Shown: positions 7,700-16,643 of the stretch, piece by piece
How positions within the stretch are numbered: position 1 is the first letter of the stretch
Layout of the letters: each line of letters starts with the position of its first letter
The notes under the pieces: model-generated
What the model was told of the DNA's origin: nothing
The model's database searches: none
The model's input: only the letters and a program-made list of their open reading frames with translations
Program-made: the position numbers and the translations under genes
Assembly (NCBI GenBank): GCA_044353855.1
Contig: JBILBF010000003.1
Span: 186,001-250,000, forward strand
Origin: UKL13-3 sp044353855
GTDB taxonomy: Bacteria; Bacteroidota; Bacteroidia; UKL13-3
Reading direction: 5' to 3'
DNA: 64,000 bases

Positions 7700-9802
7700 T
7701 TAAGCTTTGGCTTTACCGTTTACTTTTGCTAATATTTCTTCTTGAACATTACGTGGGGCTTCTGCGTAATGATCAAACTCCATTGTGCTACTTGCACGAC
7801 CTGATGATAAGGTACGTAACTGGGTTACATATCCGAACATTTCAGACAATGGAACTTTTCCTTTGATAACTTGAGAACCTGCGCGAGTATCCATACCTTC
7901 TAATTGGCCTCTACGTTTATTTAAATCTCCAATCACATCACCCATGTTTTCTTCAGGAGTAAGGATTTCAATTTTCATAATTGGCTCCAATAATACTGGA
8001 CTTGCTTTGCGACAAGCTTCTTTAAATGCAATACTTGCTGCTATTTCAAATGAGATAGAATCTGAATCCACTGCATGGTATGAACCATCATATAAGCGAA
8101 CTTTCAAACTCTCAACTGGATAACCAGCTAATACTCCATTTGACATTGCTTTTTCAAATCCTTTTTGAACAGCTGGAATAAATTCTTTAGGAATAGATCC
8201 ACCTACAACTTCATTTACAAACTCAAGACCAGATTTAGTAGCATCACCAGGTGATATTTCAAAAGAAATATCCGCAAATTTACCACGTCCACCCGATTGT
8301 TTTTTATACGTTTCGCGATGAGAAATTGATTTAGTGATTGTTTCCTTGTAAGCAACTTGAGGAGCTCCTTGGTTACATTCAACTTTAAACTCACGTCTTA
8401 ATCTATCAACAATAATCTCTAAGTGTAACTCACCCATTCCCGAAATTACTGTTTGTCCTGTTTCTTCGTCTGTTCTAACTTTAAAGGTAGGATCTTCTTC
8501 AGCTAATTTAGCTAACGACATTCCTAATCTATCAGAGTCAGCCTGTGTTTTAGGCTCAACAGCTAATCCAATTACCGGTTCAGGGAAATCCATTGCTTCT
8601 AATACAATTGGAAACTTCTCTGCACACAAAGTATCACCTGTTTTAATATCTTTAAATCCTACTGCTGCTCCAATATCACCTGCTTCTAAAGCATCAATTG
8701 GATTTTGCTTATTAGCATGCATTTGGAAAATACGAGAGATACGTTCTTTGTTACCACTACGTGTGTTTAAAACATAAGAACCTGCATCTAGTTTACCAGC
8801 ATATGCACGCATAAATGCTAAACGGCCTACAAAAGGATCAGTAGCAATTTTAAATGCTAATGCTGTAAAAGGCTCATCAACGCTAGGCTTACGAGTTACT
8901 TCTAAACCTGTATCAGGATTGGTTCCTGTTACACCTTCTTTATCCATTGGGCTAGGTAATAATTCCATTACCAAATCCAACATCGTTTGCACACCTTTAT
9001 TTTTGAAAGAAGAACCGCACAACATAGGCACAATCTTCATATCAATAACTGCTTTACGCAACGCATCTAATATTTCACGTTCTGTAATTGATTTAGGGTC
9101 TTCGAAGAATTTCTCCATCAACTTATCATCATATTCAGAAACGGCTTCTAATAATTTCTCTCTCCACTCAGTAGCTTCTTCAATCATATCGGCAGGGATG
9201 TCGATAGTTTCGTAAGTCATACCTTTATCATGCTCATTCCAAATCATTCCACGGAAGTTGATCAAATCAACTACTCCTTTAAATCCATCTTCGGCACCAA
9301 TAGGTAATTGCAAAGGAACTGCGTGGCTACCCAACATTTCTTTAACTTGTTTTACTACGTTTAAGAAATCGGCACCCGAACGGTCCATTTTATTTACGAA
9401 GCCCAAACGAGCTACGTTGTAATTATTCGCTAATCTCCAATTTGTTTCTGATTGAGGCTCAACACCATCAACAGCGGAGAACAAAAATACCAATCCATCC
9501 AATACACGTAACGAACGGTTTACTTCAACCGTAAAATCAACGTGACCTGGAGTATCAATAATATTAATATGGTAGTTTTTATTGCGATACTTCCATTCAA
9601 CAGTAGTTGCTGCAGAAGTAATGGTGATACCACGTTCAGCCTCCTGAACCATCCAGTCCATAGTAGAAGCTCCATCGTGTACTTCACCAATCTTGTGGTT
9701 TACACCAGAATAGTAAAGAATACGCTCGGTAGTGGTAGTTTTACCCGCATCAATATGCGCTGCAATACCTATGTTTCTTGTTAATGTTAAGTCGCGTGAC
9801 AT
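7700..9802 (-). CDS. fusA: Elongation factor G
   Basis: GTPase that translocates tRNA and mRNA on the ribosome; 700 aa, full length. The G1 motif AHIDAGKTTTTERIL is at about residues 15-29, then the switch II DTPGHVDFT, then NKMD. Domains II-V follow with the conserved GMGELHLEIIVDRL and the C-terminal PLSEMFGYVTQLRTLSSGRA. It stands between rpsG and rpsJ as in the classical str operon. Confidence 0.98.
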   Translation of the reverse strand: MSRDLTLTRNIGIAAHIDAGKTTTTERILYYSGVNHKIGEVHDGASTMDWMVQEAERGITITSAATTVEWKYRNKNYHINIIDTPGHVDFTVEVNRSLRVLDGLVFLFSAVDGVEPQSETNWRLANNYNVARLGFVNKMDRSGADFLNVVKQVKEMLGSHAVPLQLPIGAEDGFKGVVDLINFRGMIWNEHDKGMTYETIDIPADMIEEATEWREKLLEAVSEYDDKLMEKFFEDPKSITEREILDALRKAVIDMKIVPMLCGSSFKNKGVQTMLDLVMELLPSPMDKEGVTGTNPDTGLEVTRKPSVDEPFTALAFKIATDPFVGRLAFMRAYAGKLDAGSYVLNTRSGNKERISRIFQMHANKQNPIDALEAGDIGAAVGFKDIKTGDTLCAEKFPIVLEAMDFPEPVIGLAVEPKTQADSDRLGMSLAKLAEEDPTFKVRTDEETGQTVISGMGELHLEIIVDRLRREFKVECNQGAPQVAYKETITKSISHRETYKKQSGGRGKFADISFEISPGDATKSGLEFVNEVVGGSIPKEFIPAVQKGFEKAMSNGVLAGYPVESLKVRLYDGSYHAVDSDSISFEIAASIAFKEACRKASPVLLEPIMKIEILTPEENMGDVIGDLNKRRGQLEGMDTRAGSQVIKGKVPLSEMFGYVTQLRTLSSGRASSTMEFDHYAEAPRNVQEEILAKVNGKAKA

Positions 9803-9827
9803 TTATATAATCGCTATTGGGTTATAA

Positions 9828-10298
9828 TTAACTTACTTTAAAATGTGAGAATGCTTTGTTTGCCTCAGCCATTCTGTGTGTATCTTCACGTTTTTTTACC
9901 GAAGCACCTTCACCTTTTGAAGCTGCAATAATTTCTGCTGATAATTTATCAGACATCGATTTTTCGGAACGTCTGCGTGCATATTCAATCATCCACTTCA
10001 TACCTACAGCAATCTTGCGATCAGCAGGTACTTCCATTGGAATTTGAAAAGTTGCTCCACCAACACGTCTAGCTTTTACTTCAACAGAAGGCATAATATT
10101 GTTTAGAGCTTTTCTCCAAACATCAACACCTGGTTCTTGAAGTTTAACTTCTACTTTATTTAATGCATCATAGAAAATAGCAAATGCTGTACTTTTCTTT
10201 CCACTCCACATCATGTTGTTAACGAAACGTGTTACCATCGTATCGTTAAACTTTGGATCTGGTGTTAAAATGCGTTTTTTAGGTTTGGTCTTTCTCAT
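9828..10298 (-). CDS. rpsG: 30S ribosomal protein S7 (uS7)
   Basis: Primary assembly protein of the small-subunit head; 156 aa. It begins MRKTKPKKRILTPDPKF, and VKARRVGGATFQIPMEV is the conserved loop. It follows rpsL after 26 bp and is followed by fusA after 25 bp. Confidence 0.98.
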   Translation of the reverse strand: MRKTKPKKRILTPDPKFNDTMVTRFVNNMMWSGKKSTAFAIFYDALNKVEVKLQEPGVDVWRKALNNIMPSVEVKARRVGGATFQIPMEVPADRKIAVGMKWMIEYARRRSEKSMSDKLSAEIIAASKGEGASVKKREDTHRMAEANKAFSHFKVS

Positions 10299-10324
10299 GG
10301 TATCTAACTAAACTATCCTTCTAA

Positions 10325-10744
10325 TTATTTTTTACCTTTAGCTTTTGCTTTTGGATCAACTGCTGCTGCTCCTGCTTTAGGTTTTTTAGTTCCGTATTTA
10401 GAACGTCTCTGGTTACGACCAGCAACACCCGCAGTATCCAATGCACCACGAACGATGTGGTAACGAACACCCGGTAAATCTTTTACCCTACCTCCACGTA
10501 CCAATACGATAGAGTGTTCTTGAAGGTTGTGACCTTCACCTGGGATATAAGCGTTAATTTCATTTCCGTTGGTTAAACGTACACGGGCTACTTTACGCAT
10601 AGCCGAGTTTGGCTTTTTAGGTGTAGTAGTGTAAACACGTGTACACACGCCTCTGCGTTGTGGGCAAGAATCTAATGCAGGAGATTTACTCTTGTAGTTG
10701 ATGTCTGTGCGGCCTTTTCTTACAAGCTGTTGTATGGTTGGCAT
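10325..10744 (-). CDS. rpsL: 30S ribosomal protein S12 (uS12)
   Basis: Decoding-centre protein, 139 aa. It begins MPTIQQLVRKGR. The streptomycin-contact loop TTPKKPNSAMRKVA and PGEGHNLQEHSIVLVRGG are wild-type in character (Lys at TPKKPN). The last ~15 residues form a basic Ala/Lys tail. First gene of the joined str-S10-spc operon, with two consensus promoters upstream. Confidence 0.98.
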   Translation of the reverse strand: MPTIQQLVRKGRTDINYKSKSPALDSCPQRRGVCTRVYTTTPKKPNSAMRKVARVRLTNGNEINAYIPGEGHNLQEHSIVLVRGGRVKDLPGVRYHIVRGALDTAGVAGRNQRRSKYGTKKPKAGAAAVDPKAKAKGKK

Positions 10745-10784
10745 ATTATAACTTTTGTTCGATTACTCTATTTTTAAAGGACGG

Positions 10785-10815
10785 CAAAAGTAGGGGGAAA
10801 TAATTAGCTTAACAA
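10785..10815 (-). promoter_or_regulatory. Proximal promoter of the ribosomal operon
   Basis: On the minus strand a -33 TTG (10813-10815) and a -7 TACTTTTG (10785-10792) are separated by 20 bp. This matches the Bacteroidota housekeeping consensus TTG-N17-23-TAnnTTTG exactly. It predicts a leader of about 35 nt ahead of rpsL. Confidence 0.8.
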
Positions 10816-10934
10816 GCGCTAGACAAAAAATATTTTAAAATACTTAAAATATCCAATGCTGAGCGGGTTTGAGGAGATAATTAAACCATCAGTCTTAATA
10901 CCGAGATGTCCAAGTTTTTTTCAAAACCGGGCTG

Positions 10935-10964
10935 CAAATATAAGTGGTCTTTTATATTTACCAA
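10935..10964 (-). promoter_or_regulatory. Distal promoter of the ribosomal operon or of a short leader RNA
   Basis: On the minus strand a -33 TTG (10962-10964) and a -7 TATATTTG (10935-10942) are separated by 19 bp, a full consensus match. It lies about 190 bp upstream of rpsL and would produce a long leader that runs through the proximal promoter. AT-rich inverted repeats at about 10816-10850 could end a short transcript; that is inference. Confidence 0.7.
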
Positions 10965-11015
10965 CATTATTTTCAGGTTTTTAGAAATATAATTACTGAT
11001 GGTAATCATATTTTA

Positions 11016-11023
11016 TAGCTTTG
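11016..11023 (+). promoter_or_regulatory. -7 box directly upstream of the miaE-like gene
   Basis: TAGCTTTG fits TAnnTTTG and ends five bases before the ATG at 11029, so the transcript would be leaderless or nearly so. No clear -33 TTG was found at the right distance. Confidence 0.5.
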
Positions 11024-11028
11024 CCCCC

Positions 11029-11610
11029 ATGTTAGGACTTAAACTTGCAACCGACCCACGCTGGGCTAATGCTGCCGAAAAATCAATTGAAGAAATTTTA
11101 ATAGACCATGCTTATTGTGAGCAAAAAGCAGCTACTACGGGTATTTCACTCATTGTGCATTACCCCGAAATGGTAGAAATGGTAAAAGCCTGCACGGCCA
11201 TTGTTGCCGAAGAATGGGGGCATTTTAGGAAAGTATTGAAAGAGTTAGAAAAACGTGGCTACTCTTTTGGACCACAGCGCAAGGATATATATGTAAATGA
11301 ATTGCTGAAACTGGTAACCAAAGGTGGAGATAGAAATGAACAAGTAGCAGAGCGATTGCTTTTATTAGCCATGATAGAGGCTAGAAGTTGTGAGCGTTTT
11401 AGGGTATTATCGCTCAATATTAAAGATGCAGAACTCAAACAGTTTTACCACGAATTTATGGTAAGCGAAGCTGGCCATTATAAAACATTTATTGACTTGG
11501 CTAAAGTATACAAAGGAGAAGTCTATGTAAAAAAACGCTGGGAAGAAATACTCACTGGGGAAGCAGCAATTATGTTAAAGTTGACTCCTCAAGGAAGCAG
11601 AATACATTAG
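11029..11610 (+). CDS. miaE: tRNA-(ms2io6A)-hydroxylase family diiron protein (MiaE-like)
   Basis: Ferritin-like diiron oxygenase that hydroxylates the isopentenyl group of ms2i6A37 in tRNA; 193 aa. The frame opens earlier at 10999, but the family N-terminus MLGLKLATDPRWANAAEKS starts at 11029 and a promoter box lies between the two. Diiron ligands are visible as the first helix Glu in IEEILIDHAYCEQKA, the EEWGHF motif (ExxH), EARSCERF, and SEAGHY (ExxH). The gene is single, divergent from the ribosomal operon. Substrate assignment rests on family resemblance. Confidence 0.85.
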   Translation: MLGLKLATDPRWANAAEKSIEEILIDHAYCEQKAATTGISLIVHYPEMVEMVKACTAIVAEEWGHFRKVLKELEKRGYSFGPQRKDIYVNELLKLVTKGGDRNEQVAERLLLLAMIEARSCERFRVLSLNIKDAELKQFYHEFMVSEAGHYKTFIDLAKVYKGEVYVKKRWEEILTGEAAIMLKLTPQGSRIH

Positions 11611-11918
11611 AAATATTCAATTTCGAATTTCGAAATAAATGTAAATACAAAAATTAAAAAAGAAGTAGCTTGAATTAAATTAGAAGTTTACTTTTAATGA
11701 ATATTGAAATTCGAATTTCGAAATAAATACAAATACGAAAATTATAAAAAAAGTAGCTTGAATTAAATTAGAAGTTTACTTTTAATGAATATTGAAATTC
11801 GAATATCGAAATAATATAAAAATTTAGAAAAAGAGCGGTCAGGTAGAATTAGCTTAAAGGTTTACTTTTAATAAATCATTGAATATTGAAATTCGAATAT
11901 CGAAATAAATACAAAATC
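11611..11918. repeat. 88-bp AT-rich tandem repeat, 3-4 degenerate copies
   Basis: A unit recurs with TTCGAA starts at 11622, 11710, 11798 and 11892 (spacing 88, 88 and 94 bp). Copies 1-3 are close to identical and the last is diverged, with an inserted GC-richer patch near 11835. Each unit carries a palindrome built around GAAATTCGAATTTC (perfect at 11706-11719) and a TTTACTTTTAAT(G)AAT block. No ORF is seen. It fills the gap between the miaE-like gene and the convergent barrel gene ending at 11976. Confidence 0.9.
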
Positions 11919-11975
11919 GATATTCAAATTATGAAAAAACCAACTTCATAAACGAAGCTGATACCACACCCTTTA

Positions 11976-13187
11976 CTACAAAAAACCAAACAACCGCGAA
12001 TTCAACTTTGAAATAAGTTTATCAAATGGAACGGTATTATAAGAAGGTTTGCGTGATTTATTTTCTATATTATTTACCACAACATAATCAAATATAGGGC
12101 TGGCCAATTGATTGGGATGGTTAAATGGTTTTTCCAATTGGTTCATTCCTTTATCGTATACAAACAACCCAAAATGTTTGCGTTTGGTATATTCCGAAAC
12201 ATCTTCACAAAAACTAGCAATAACATAATTGGATGTGTTTACTTGAATAGCCGTATCGGATTGCATATTGTAGTTTACAAAAACACCTTTAAGATTACCT
12301 GAAATAACTTTGTAAATACTTGAATCCATAAAATAATACACAGGAGCAAATGCGAAATTTTTATTAAACTCCTTAATCACTTTTGCATTTCTAAGTTTTA
12401 AGTCATTTTCGATTAACTCAGCATCAGCAAACTTTCCAGCAGCTTTTAATCTGTTTATTTCTTTTTCATTTGGCGTAATAAGCATTACTAATACTACCCC
12501 TTTATGGCAATTTTCAACTTGTTCTTGTATTGTTTCATCTTTATTGTCCAAAGAGCGCTTAAGAGCAACTGCATTGAGACGTATATTAATTTCTACCGTT
12601 GAAGGTCGTCCTAAAACCTGCGACTCGGAATTTTTATTGGTAAGACCATAGTTATACATCATTTCTAAATTAACTACTGGTGATAGTGCTACACTTATTC
12701 CAATCATAGCAGTAGCATCAATTCGTCCTTTTTCGTTTTTGTTAATGGATAGTGTTTTATTGTTATAATTTCCTCTTTCAAAAACTTGGGAATTATACGA
12801 CATTAAATAAGAAGGACGAATACCTCCAATAAAAGCCAAGTCGGTATTATAGGCTGATGGATAAAAACTCAAGAATGTGCCTAATTCCACATAATAGTTA
12901 TTAAACTTAGTATCGTTTGAGGTATTGTTAAAGGAGACAGAACTAAAACCAAGATCATTTGTCCACGTAAACCTATTGTTAATTGTTTTTGACAAAAAAA
13001 CAGACAAATTAATACCAGCAAGCCCACTGTAGTTTTCATACGTTGAACCCACAATTGGCATGTTTACACCCAATTTAATTCCAAATCCAAGGGGGTCGGA
13101 TTCATCTTTTTGAATTTGAGCAAACACCGTGTTTAAGGCAAAAAGGAAAGAAAAAAAGATAAATATATGTATTTTTTGAAATGGCAT
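11976..13187 (-). CDS. Secreted outer-membrane beta-barrel-like protein, unknown role
   Basis: 403 aa from the ATG at 13185-13187; a TTG 11 codons upstream is not favoured. Residues 1-23 look like a signal peptide ending VFA before QIQKDES. Residues ~30-200 alternate polar and hydrophobic residues as in the PorT/OmpW-like barrel families (FGIKLGVNMPIVGS at the start, LNAVALKRSL at the end). The C-terminal ~180 residues form a separate, unrecognised part, with LKAAGKFADAELIENDLKLRNAKVI as a likely helical segment. Third gene of a permease-queG-barrel operon; an AAAGGAG lies about 12 nt before the ATG, unusual here. Function unknown. Confidence 0.75.
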   Translation of the reverse strand: MPFQKIHIFIFFSFLFALNTVFAQIQKDESDPLGFGIKLGVNMPIVGSTYENYSGLAGINLSVFLSKTINNRFTWTNDLGFSSVSFNNTSNDTKFNNYYVELGTFLSFYPSAYNTDLAFIGGIRPSYLMSYNSQVFERGNYNNKTLSINKNEKGRIDATAMIGISVALSPVVNLEMMYNYGLTNKNSESQVLGRPSTVEINIRLNAVALKRSLDNKDETIQEQVENCHKGVVLVMLITPNEKEINRLKAAGKFADAELIENDLKLRNAKVIKEFNKNFAFAPVYYFMDSSIYKVISGNLKGVFVNYNMQSDTAIQVNTSNYVIASFCEDVSEYTKRKHFGLFVYDKGMNQLEKPFNHPNQLASPIFDYVVVNNIENKSRKPSYNTVPFDKLISKLNSRLFGFL

Positions 13188-13237
13188 ATTGAGCAAAATC
13201 TCCTTTATTATCAATGGCAATTATAATACATCAAGCG

Positions 13238-14173
13238 TTATGTTTTGCTATTATACAAGAAGTCAATGTTCCGCTTTAAACCGTTGTATTTGGTTCTTTT
13301 TACAGGCGATTTTTTAAATACTTGTTGAAAAACAGCTTCTGTAATATCAATCCACTCTTGTTTGTTCATGCCTAATACTTCATTGTTTGGCAAAAATTTG
13401 GGTTCCTTGTGTTGCAAAGCAAACCGATTCCATGGGCATACATCTTGGCATACATCGCACCCAAACATCCAATTATCAAGTTTACCTTTCATTGATGAAG
13501 GAATAGCATCTTTAAGTTCGATGGTAAAATAGGAAATGCATTTGCTTCCATCCACCTTGTATGGTTCAACAATGGCTTGAGTTGGGCAAGCATCGATACA
13601 TGCCGTGCAGGTTCCACAATGGTCGGTGGCAGGTTTATCATAATTTAATTCCAAATCGATTATGAGCTCACTTAAGAAAAAGAAAGAACCTTTACCTTGG
13701 TGAATGATATTGGCATTTTTACCCATCCAACCCAATCCGCTTTTCACGGCCCAAGCCCTTTCCAATATGGGTGCAGAATCAACAAATGCTCGACCACCAA
13801 CATCCCCAATTGTTTCTTGAATATACTGTAATAACTCTTTTAATTTATCTTTCACTACGGTATGGTAATCTTCACCATACGCATATTTAGAAATTTTTGG
13901 CGCTTGGGTGTCTAGTTGTTTTTGAGGAGAATAATAATTATACAAAAAAGAGAGTACTGATTTAGCTCCGTCAACCAATATTCGCGGATCCAAGCGTTTA
14001 TCAAAATGGTTTTCCATATACCCCATTTGCCCATTCATGCCTGCTTTTAGCCAGCTTTCGAGCTTGGGTGCTTCAGCCTCTAAAAATGCAGCTTTGGATA
14101 TACCACAAAAAGAAAAGCCCAATTCGGAAGCTTTTTGCTTGATGAGAAAAGTATGTTGCGATATTAAATCCAA
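13238..14173 (-). CDS. queG: Epoxyqueuosine reductase
   Basis: Cobalamin- and Fe-S-dependent enzyme of the last step of queuosine tRNA modification; 311 aa. Two [4Fe-4S] motifs are clear: CGTCTACIDACPTQAI and CDVCQDVCPW. The N-terminal LGFSFCGISKAA and YAYGEDYHTVVKDKL are family blocks. No upstream ATG is in frame before a stop, so a TTG start at 14171-14173 (MDLISQHTF) is inferred. It lies 38 bp after the LolC/E-like gene. Confidence 0.93.
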   Translation of the reverse strand: MDLISQHTFLIKQKASELGFSFCGISKAAFLEAEAPKLESWLKAGMNGQMGYMENHFDKRLDPRILVDGAKSVLSFLYNYYSPQKQLDTQAPKISKYAYGEDYHTVVKDKLKELLQYIQETIGDVGGRAFVDSAPILERAWAVKSGLGWMGKNANIIHQGKGSFFFLSELIIDLELNYDKPATDHCGTCTACIDACPTQAIVEPYKVDGSKCISYFTIELKDAIPSSMKGKLDNWMFGCDVCQDVCPWNRFALQHKEPKFLPNNEVLGMNKQEWIDITEAVFQQVFKKSPVKRTKYNGLKRNIDFLYNSKT

Positions 14174-14211
14174 ATGTTTACGTTAATTAAAAATAGAGTT
14201 ACATGACTTAC

Positions 14212-15435
14212 CTATTGAAACTGTATGGCTTTAATAGGTGAAATGCGAGATACAAACTGAGCAGGCAACAACAAAATTAAAAAGCAGATAATAAAACTAC
14301 CCAGATTAATGAGACCTATATCAAGGATATCTAATTGAATAGGCACTTTACTTAAGTAATAGGATTCCTGAGATAATTGAAACCATCCCCAATAATATTG
14401 AGATAAAGCAATCCCAATTCCCACCAAATTACCAACTAACATACCCATAAGTATTAAATAACTTGCCATGTATATAAAAACTTTACTAATCGTTTTATTA
14501 GAAGCGCCAATGGCTTTGAGCATACCTATCATATTGCTTCGTTCAATAATTAAGATTAACAAAGCCGTAGTCATGTTTATACAAGCTACAATAACCATTA
14601 GAATGATTATGACCCATACATTTAAATCGAGCAACCCCAACCAATCAAATAGTTGTGGGTATAAATCGCGAATGGTATGTATTTCTAAATTATAAGGTAA
14701 AAAGGCTAATAATTCATTGGAAACTTGATCTATTTTGTGGTAATCGAGTATCCCAATTTCATATCCACTGATTGCAAACTCGTTCCACGAATTGAGTTTT
14801 TGTACTTGCCTCATATCTACAAATGCATATAGTTCATCCATCTCTGAAAGGCCAGTATTGTAAATACCGGTTATGGTGAATCTCCTCACTCTTGGTGGCT
14901 CTTGAGCAAGGTATAACAATACCTTGTCATTCAATGCAAGTTGTAGTTTATTGGCTAATGTTTGTGAAATAAACATATCCGTACTTGTTTCCTCGGAGCT
15001 AAATTTTAGGGTATTACCTTGACGTAAATGTTGCTGCAAAAAACGCCAATCAAAAGTAGAATCCACACCTTTAAGAACGACTCCAGCAAAATCATTTTTA
15101 GTTTTCAAAATACCCGCTTTAATAGCAAATGGTTGCAAATGAGAAACCTCTTGCTGTTGCTTAAGTAACTTTTCTAACAGTGTATCACGGTATATAGGTG
15201 TGGTTTCAAAGGAGTTATTCATATCCAAATGTGAAATTTGTATATGCGTACTGAAACCGATAATTTTACTGCGAATTTCAGACTGGTATCCTTTTACAAT
15301 TGCAATCGCTAAAATCATTACTGCAATACTTAAAGCAACGGCACCCATTGCAATACGAATAATTAATTGCGATGATCCCGAACCTTTTTGTGAAGAAAGC
15401 CGTCTAGCTATAAAATATGAAAATGAAAATCTCAT
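14212..15435 (-). CDS. FtsX-like ABC transporter permease (LolC/LolE type)
   Basis: Inner-membrane permease related to the lipoprotein-releasing LolCDE complex; 407 aa. There is one N-terminal membrane helix (IAMGAVALSIAVMILAIAIV), a large periplasmic domain at ~55-260, and three C-terminal helices with the FtsX-type segment IERSNMIGMLKAIGAS. It ends ISPIKAIQFQ, a typical Bacteroidota ending. The cognate LolD-type ATPase is not in the window. The start codon is only 8 bp from the divergent gene at 15444, and a perfect -7 box lies inside that gene. Confidence 0.88.
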   Translation of the reverse strand: MRFSFSYFIARRLSSQKGSGSSQLIIRIAMGAVALSIAVMILAIAIVKGYQSEIRSKIIGFSTHIQISHLDMNNSFETTPIYRDTLLEKLLKQQQEVSHLQPFAIKAGILKTKNDFAGVVLKGVDSTFDWRFLQQHLRQGNTLKFSSEETSTDMFISQTLANKLQLALNDKVLLYLAQEPPRVRRFTITGIYNTGLSEMDELYAFVDMRQVQKLNSWNEFAISGYEIGILDYHKIDQVSNELLAFLPYNLEIHTIRDLYPQLFDWLGLLDLNVWVIIILMVIVACINMTTALLILIIERSNMIGMLKAIGASNKTISKVFIYMASYLILMGMLVGNLVGIGIALSQYYWGWFQLSQESYYLSKVPIQLDILDIGLINLGSFIICFLILLLPAQFVSRISPIKAIQFQ

Positions 15436-15443
15436 CTGTAAGA

Positions 15444-16643
15444 ATGCTCAAATATAAGAAGCTCATTTGTTTTTTTATGATATGCTGTTGTCAATTTGCT
15501 ATTGCTCAGCAAAAAATGAGTTTGGGAGCTGAGCAAATTCCATCCTATCTTCCTTTGATAAAAGGCAAATCGGTAGCAATGGTAGTTAACCAAACATCAG
15601 TAATAAATACTACCCATTTGGTTGATACACTTAAAAAACTTAAGGTGAACATTAAAGTGATTTTTGCTCCTGAACATGGATTTAGAGGAAACCATGGTGC
15701 TGGCGTAAATATTAAAAGTGGTATTGACAAACAAACAGGCATTAAAGTTATTTCGCTTTATGGCAATCATAAAAAACCAAGCAAGCAAGATTTAAAAGAT
15801 ATCCAAGTAGTTATTTTTGACATTCAAGATGTAGGTGCTAGGTTTTACACTTATATATCTACCTTACATTATGTAATGGAAGCTTGTGCAGAATACCAAA
15901 AACCATTGCTCATTTTTGATCGCCCCAATCCAAATGGTTTTTATGTAGATGGTCCAGTGCTGAATCCTTCATTCAAATCATTTGTGGGTATGCACCCAGT
16001 GCCTATTGTTCATGGGCTAACAATTGGAGAATATGCTAAAATGATTAATGGAGAATATTGGTTAAAAGACTCTTTGCAATGTGCTATAACTGTCATAAAA
16101 ATGCAAGGATATGATCATTCGGTAAAATATACGTTGCCCATTAAACCATCACCCAATTTACCAACAAAAGCTTCTATAGATTTGTACCCAAGCCTATGTT
16201 TATTTGAAGGAACCAATTATAGTTTAGGAAGAGGGACCGACAAACCTTTTGAATGTATCGGAAAACCTGAAAACAAATCTGGAAATTACTCCTTTACACC
16301 AAAATCAATTCCGGGTGTTGCCGAAAATCCCCCTTATAAAAATCAGCTCTGTAAAGGTTATTTGGTAAGTGATTTTGCAACTACAATTTTGGCAAATGAA
16401 CCTAGACTTTATATTGATTGGATACTTAATTTATACCAAGAAGACACAATGAAGTCTATGTTTTTTAATGATTTTTTTGATAAGCTGGCAGGAACAGACG
16501 AACTCCGAAAACAAATAATAGCTGGAGTTAAAGAGAATGAAATCAGAAAATCATGGCAACCAAAGCTTAATCAATATAGATTAAAAAGATCCAAATATTT
16601 GTTGTACAAAGATTTTGTATTTGTTGATAAAATAATACGTTAA
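15444..16643 (+). CDS. namZ: DUF1343 / NamZ-type exo-beta-N-acetylmuramidase, exported
   Basis: Family removes terminal MurNAc from peptidoglycan fragments (GH171, NamZ of Tannerella) for cell-wall recycling. 399 aa from the ATG at 15444; an ATG nine codons upstream lies in the overlap with the divergent permease gene. Signal peptide MLKYKKLICFFMICCC...AIA with mature QQK. Family blocks: VFDIQDVGARFYTYI, DRPNPNGFYVDGP, and LCLFEGTNYSLGRGTDKPFE. It overlaps the next gene by one base (TAATG). Confidence 0.88.
   Translation: MLKYKKLICFFMICCCQFAIAQQKMSLGAEQIPSYLPLIKGKSVAMVVNQTSVINTTHLVDTLKKLKVNIKVIFAPEHGFRGNHGAGVNIKSGIDKQTGIKVISLYGNHKKPSKQDLKDIQVVIFDIQDVGARFYTYISTLHYVMEACAEYQKPLLIFDRPNPNGFYVDGPVLNPSFKSFVGMHPVPIVHGLTIGEYAKMINGEYWLKDSLQCAITVIKMQGYDHSVKYTLPIKPSPNLPTKASIDLYPSLCLFEGTNYSLGRGTDKPFECIGKPENKSGNYSFTPKSIPGVAENPPYKNQLCKGYLVSDFATTILANEPRLYIDWILNLYQEDTMKSMFFNDFFDKLAGTDELRKQIIAGVKENEIRKSWQPKLNQYRLKRSKYLLYKDFVFVDKIIR
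15449..15456 (-). promoter_or_regulatory. -7 box of the LolC/E-like operon inside the namZ coding start
   Basis: The minus strand reads TATATTTG, a full TAnnTTTG match, 13 bp upstream of the permease ATG. It sits within the first codons of the divergent namZ gene. No good -33 TTG was found. Confidence 0.5.

Noticed and set aside
11611..11918. CRISPR array
   Set aside because: The 88-bp units are contiguous tandem copies, not short repeats with unique spacers, and no cas gene is present.
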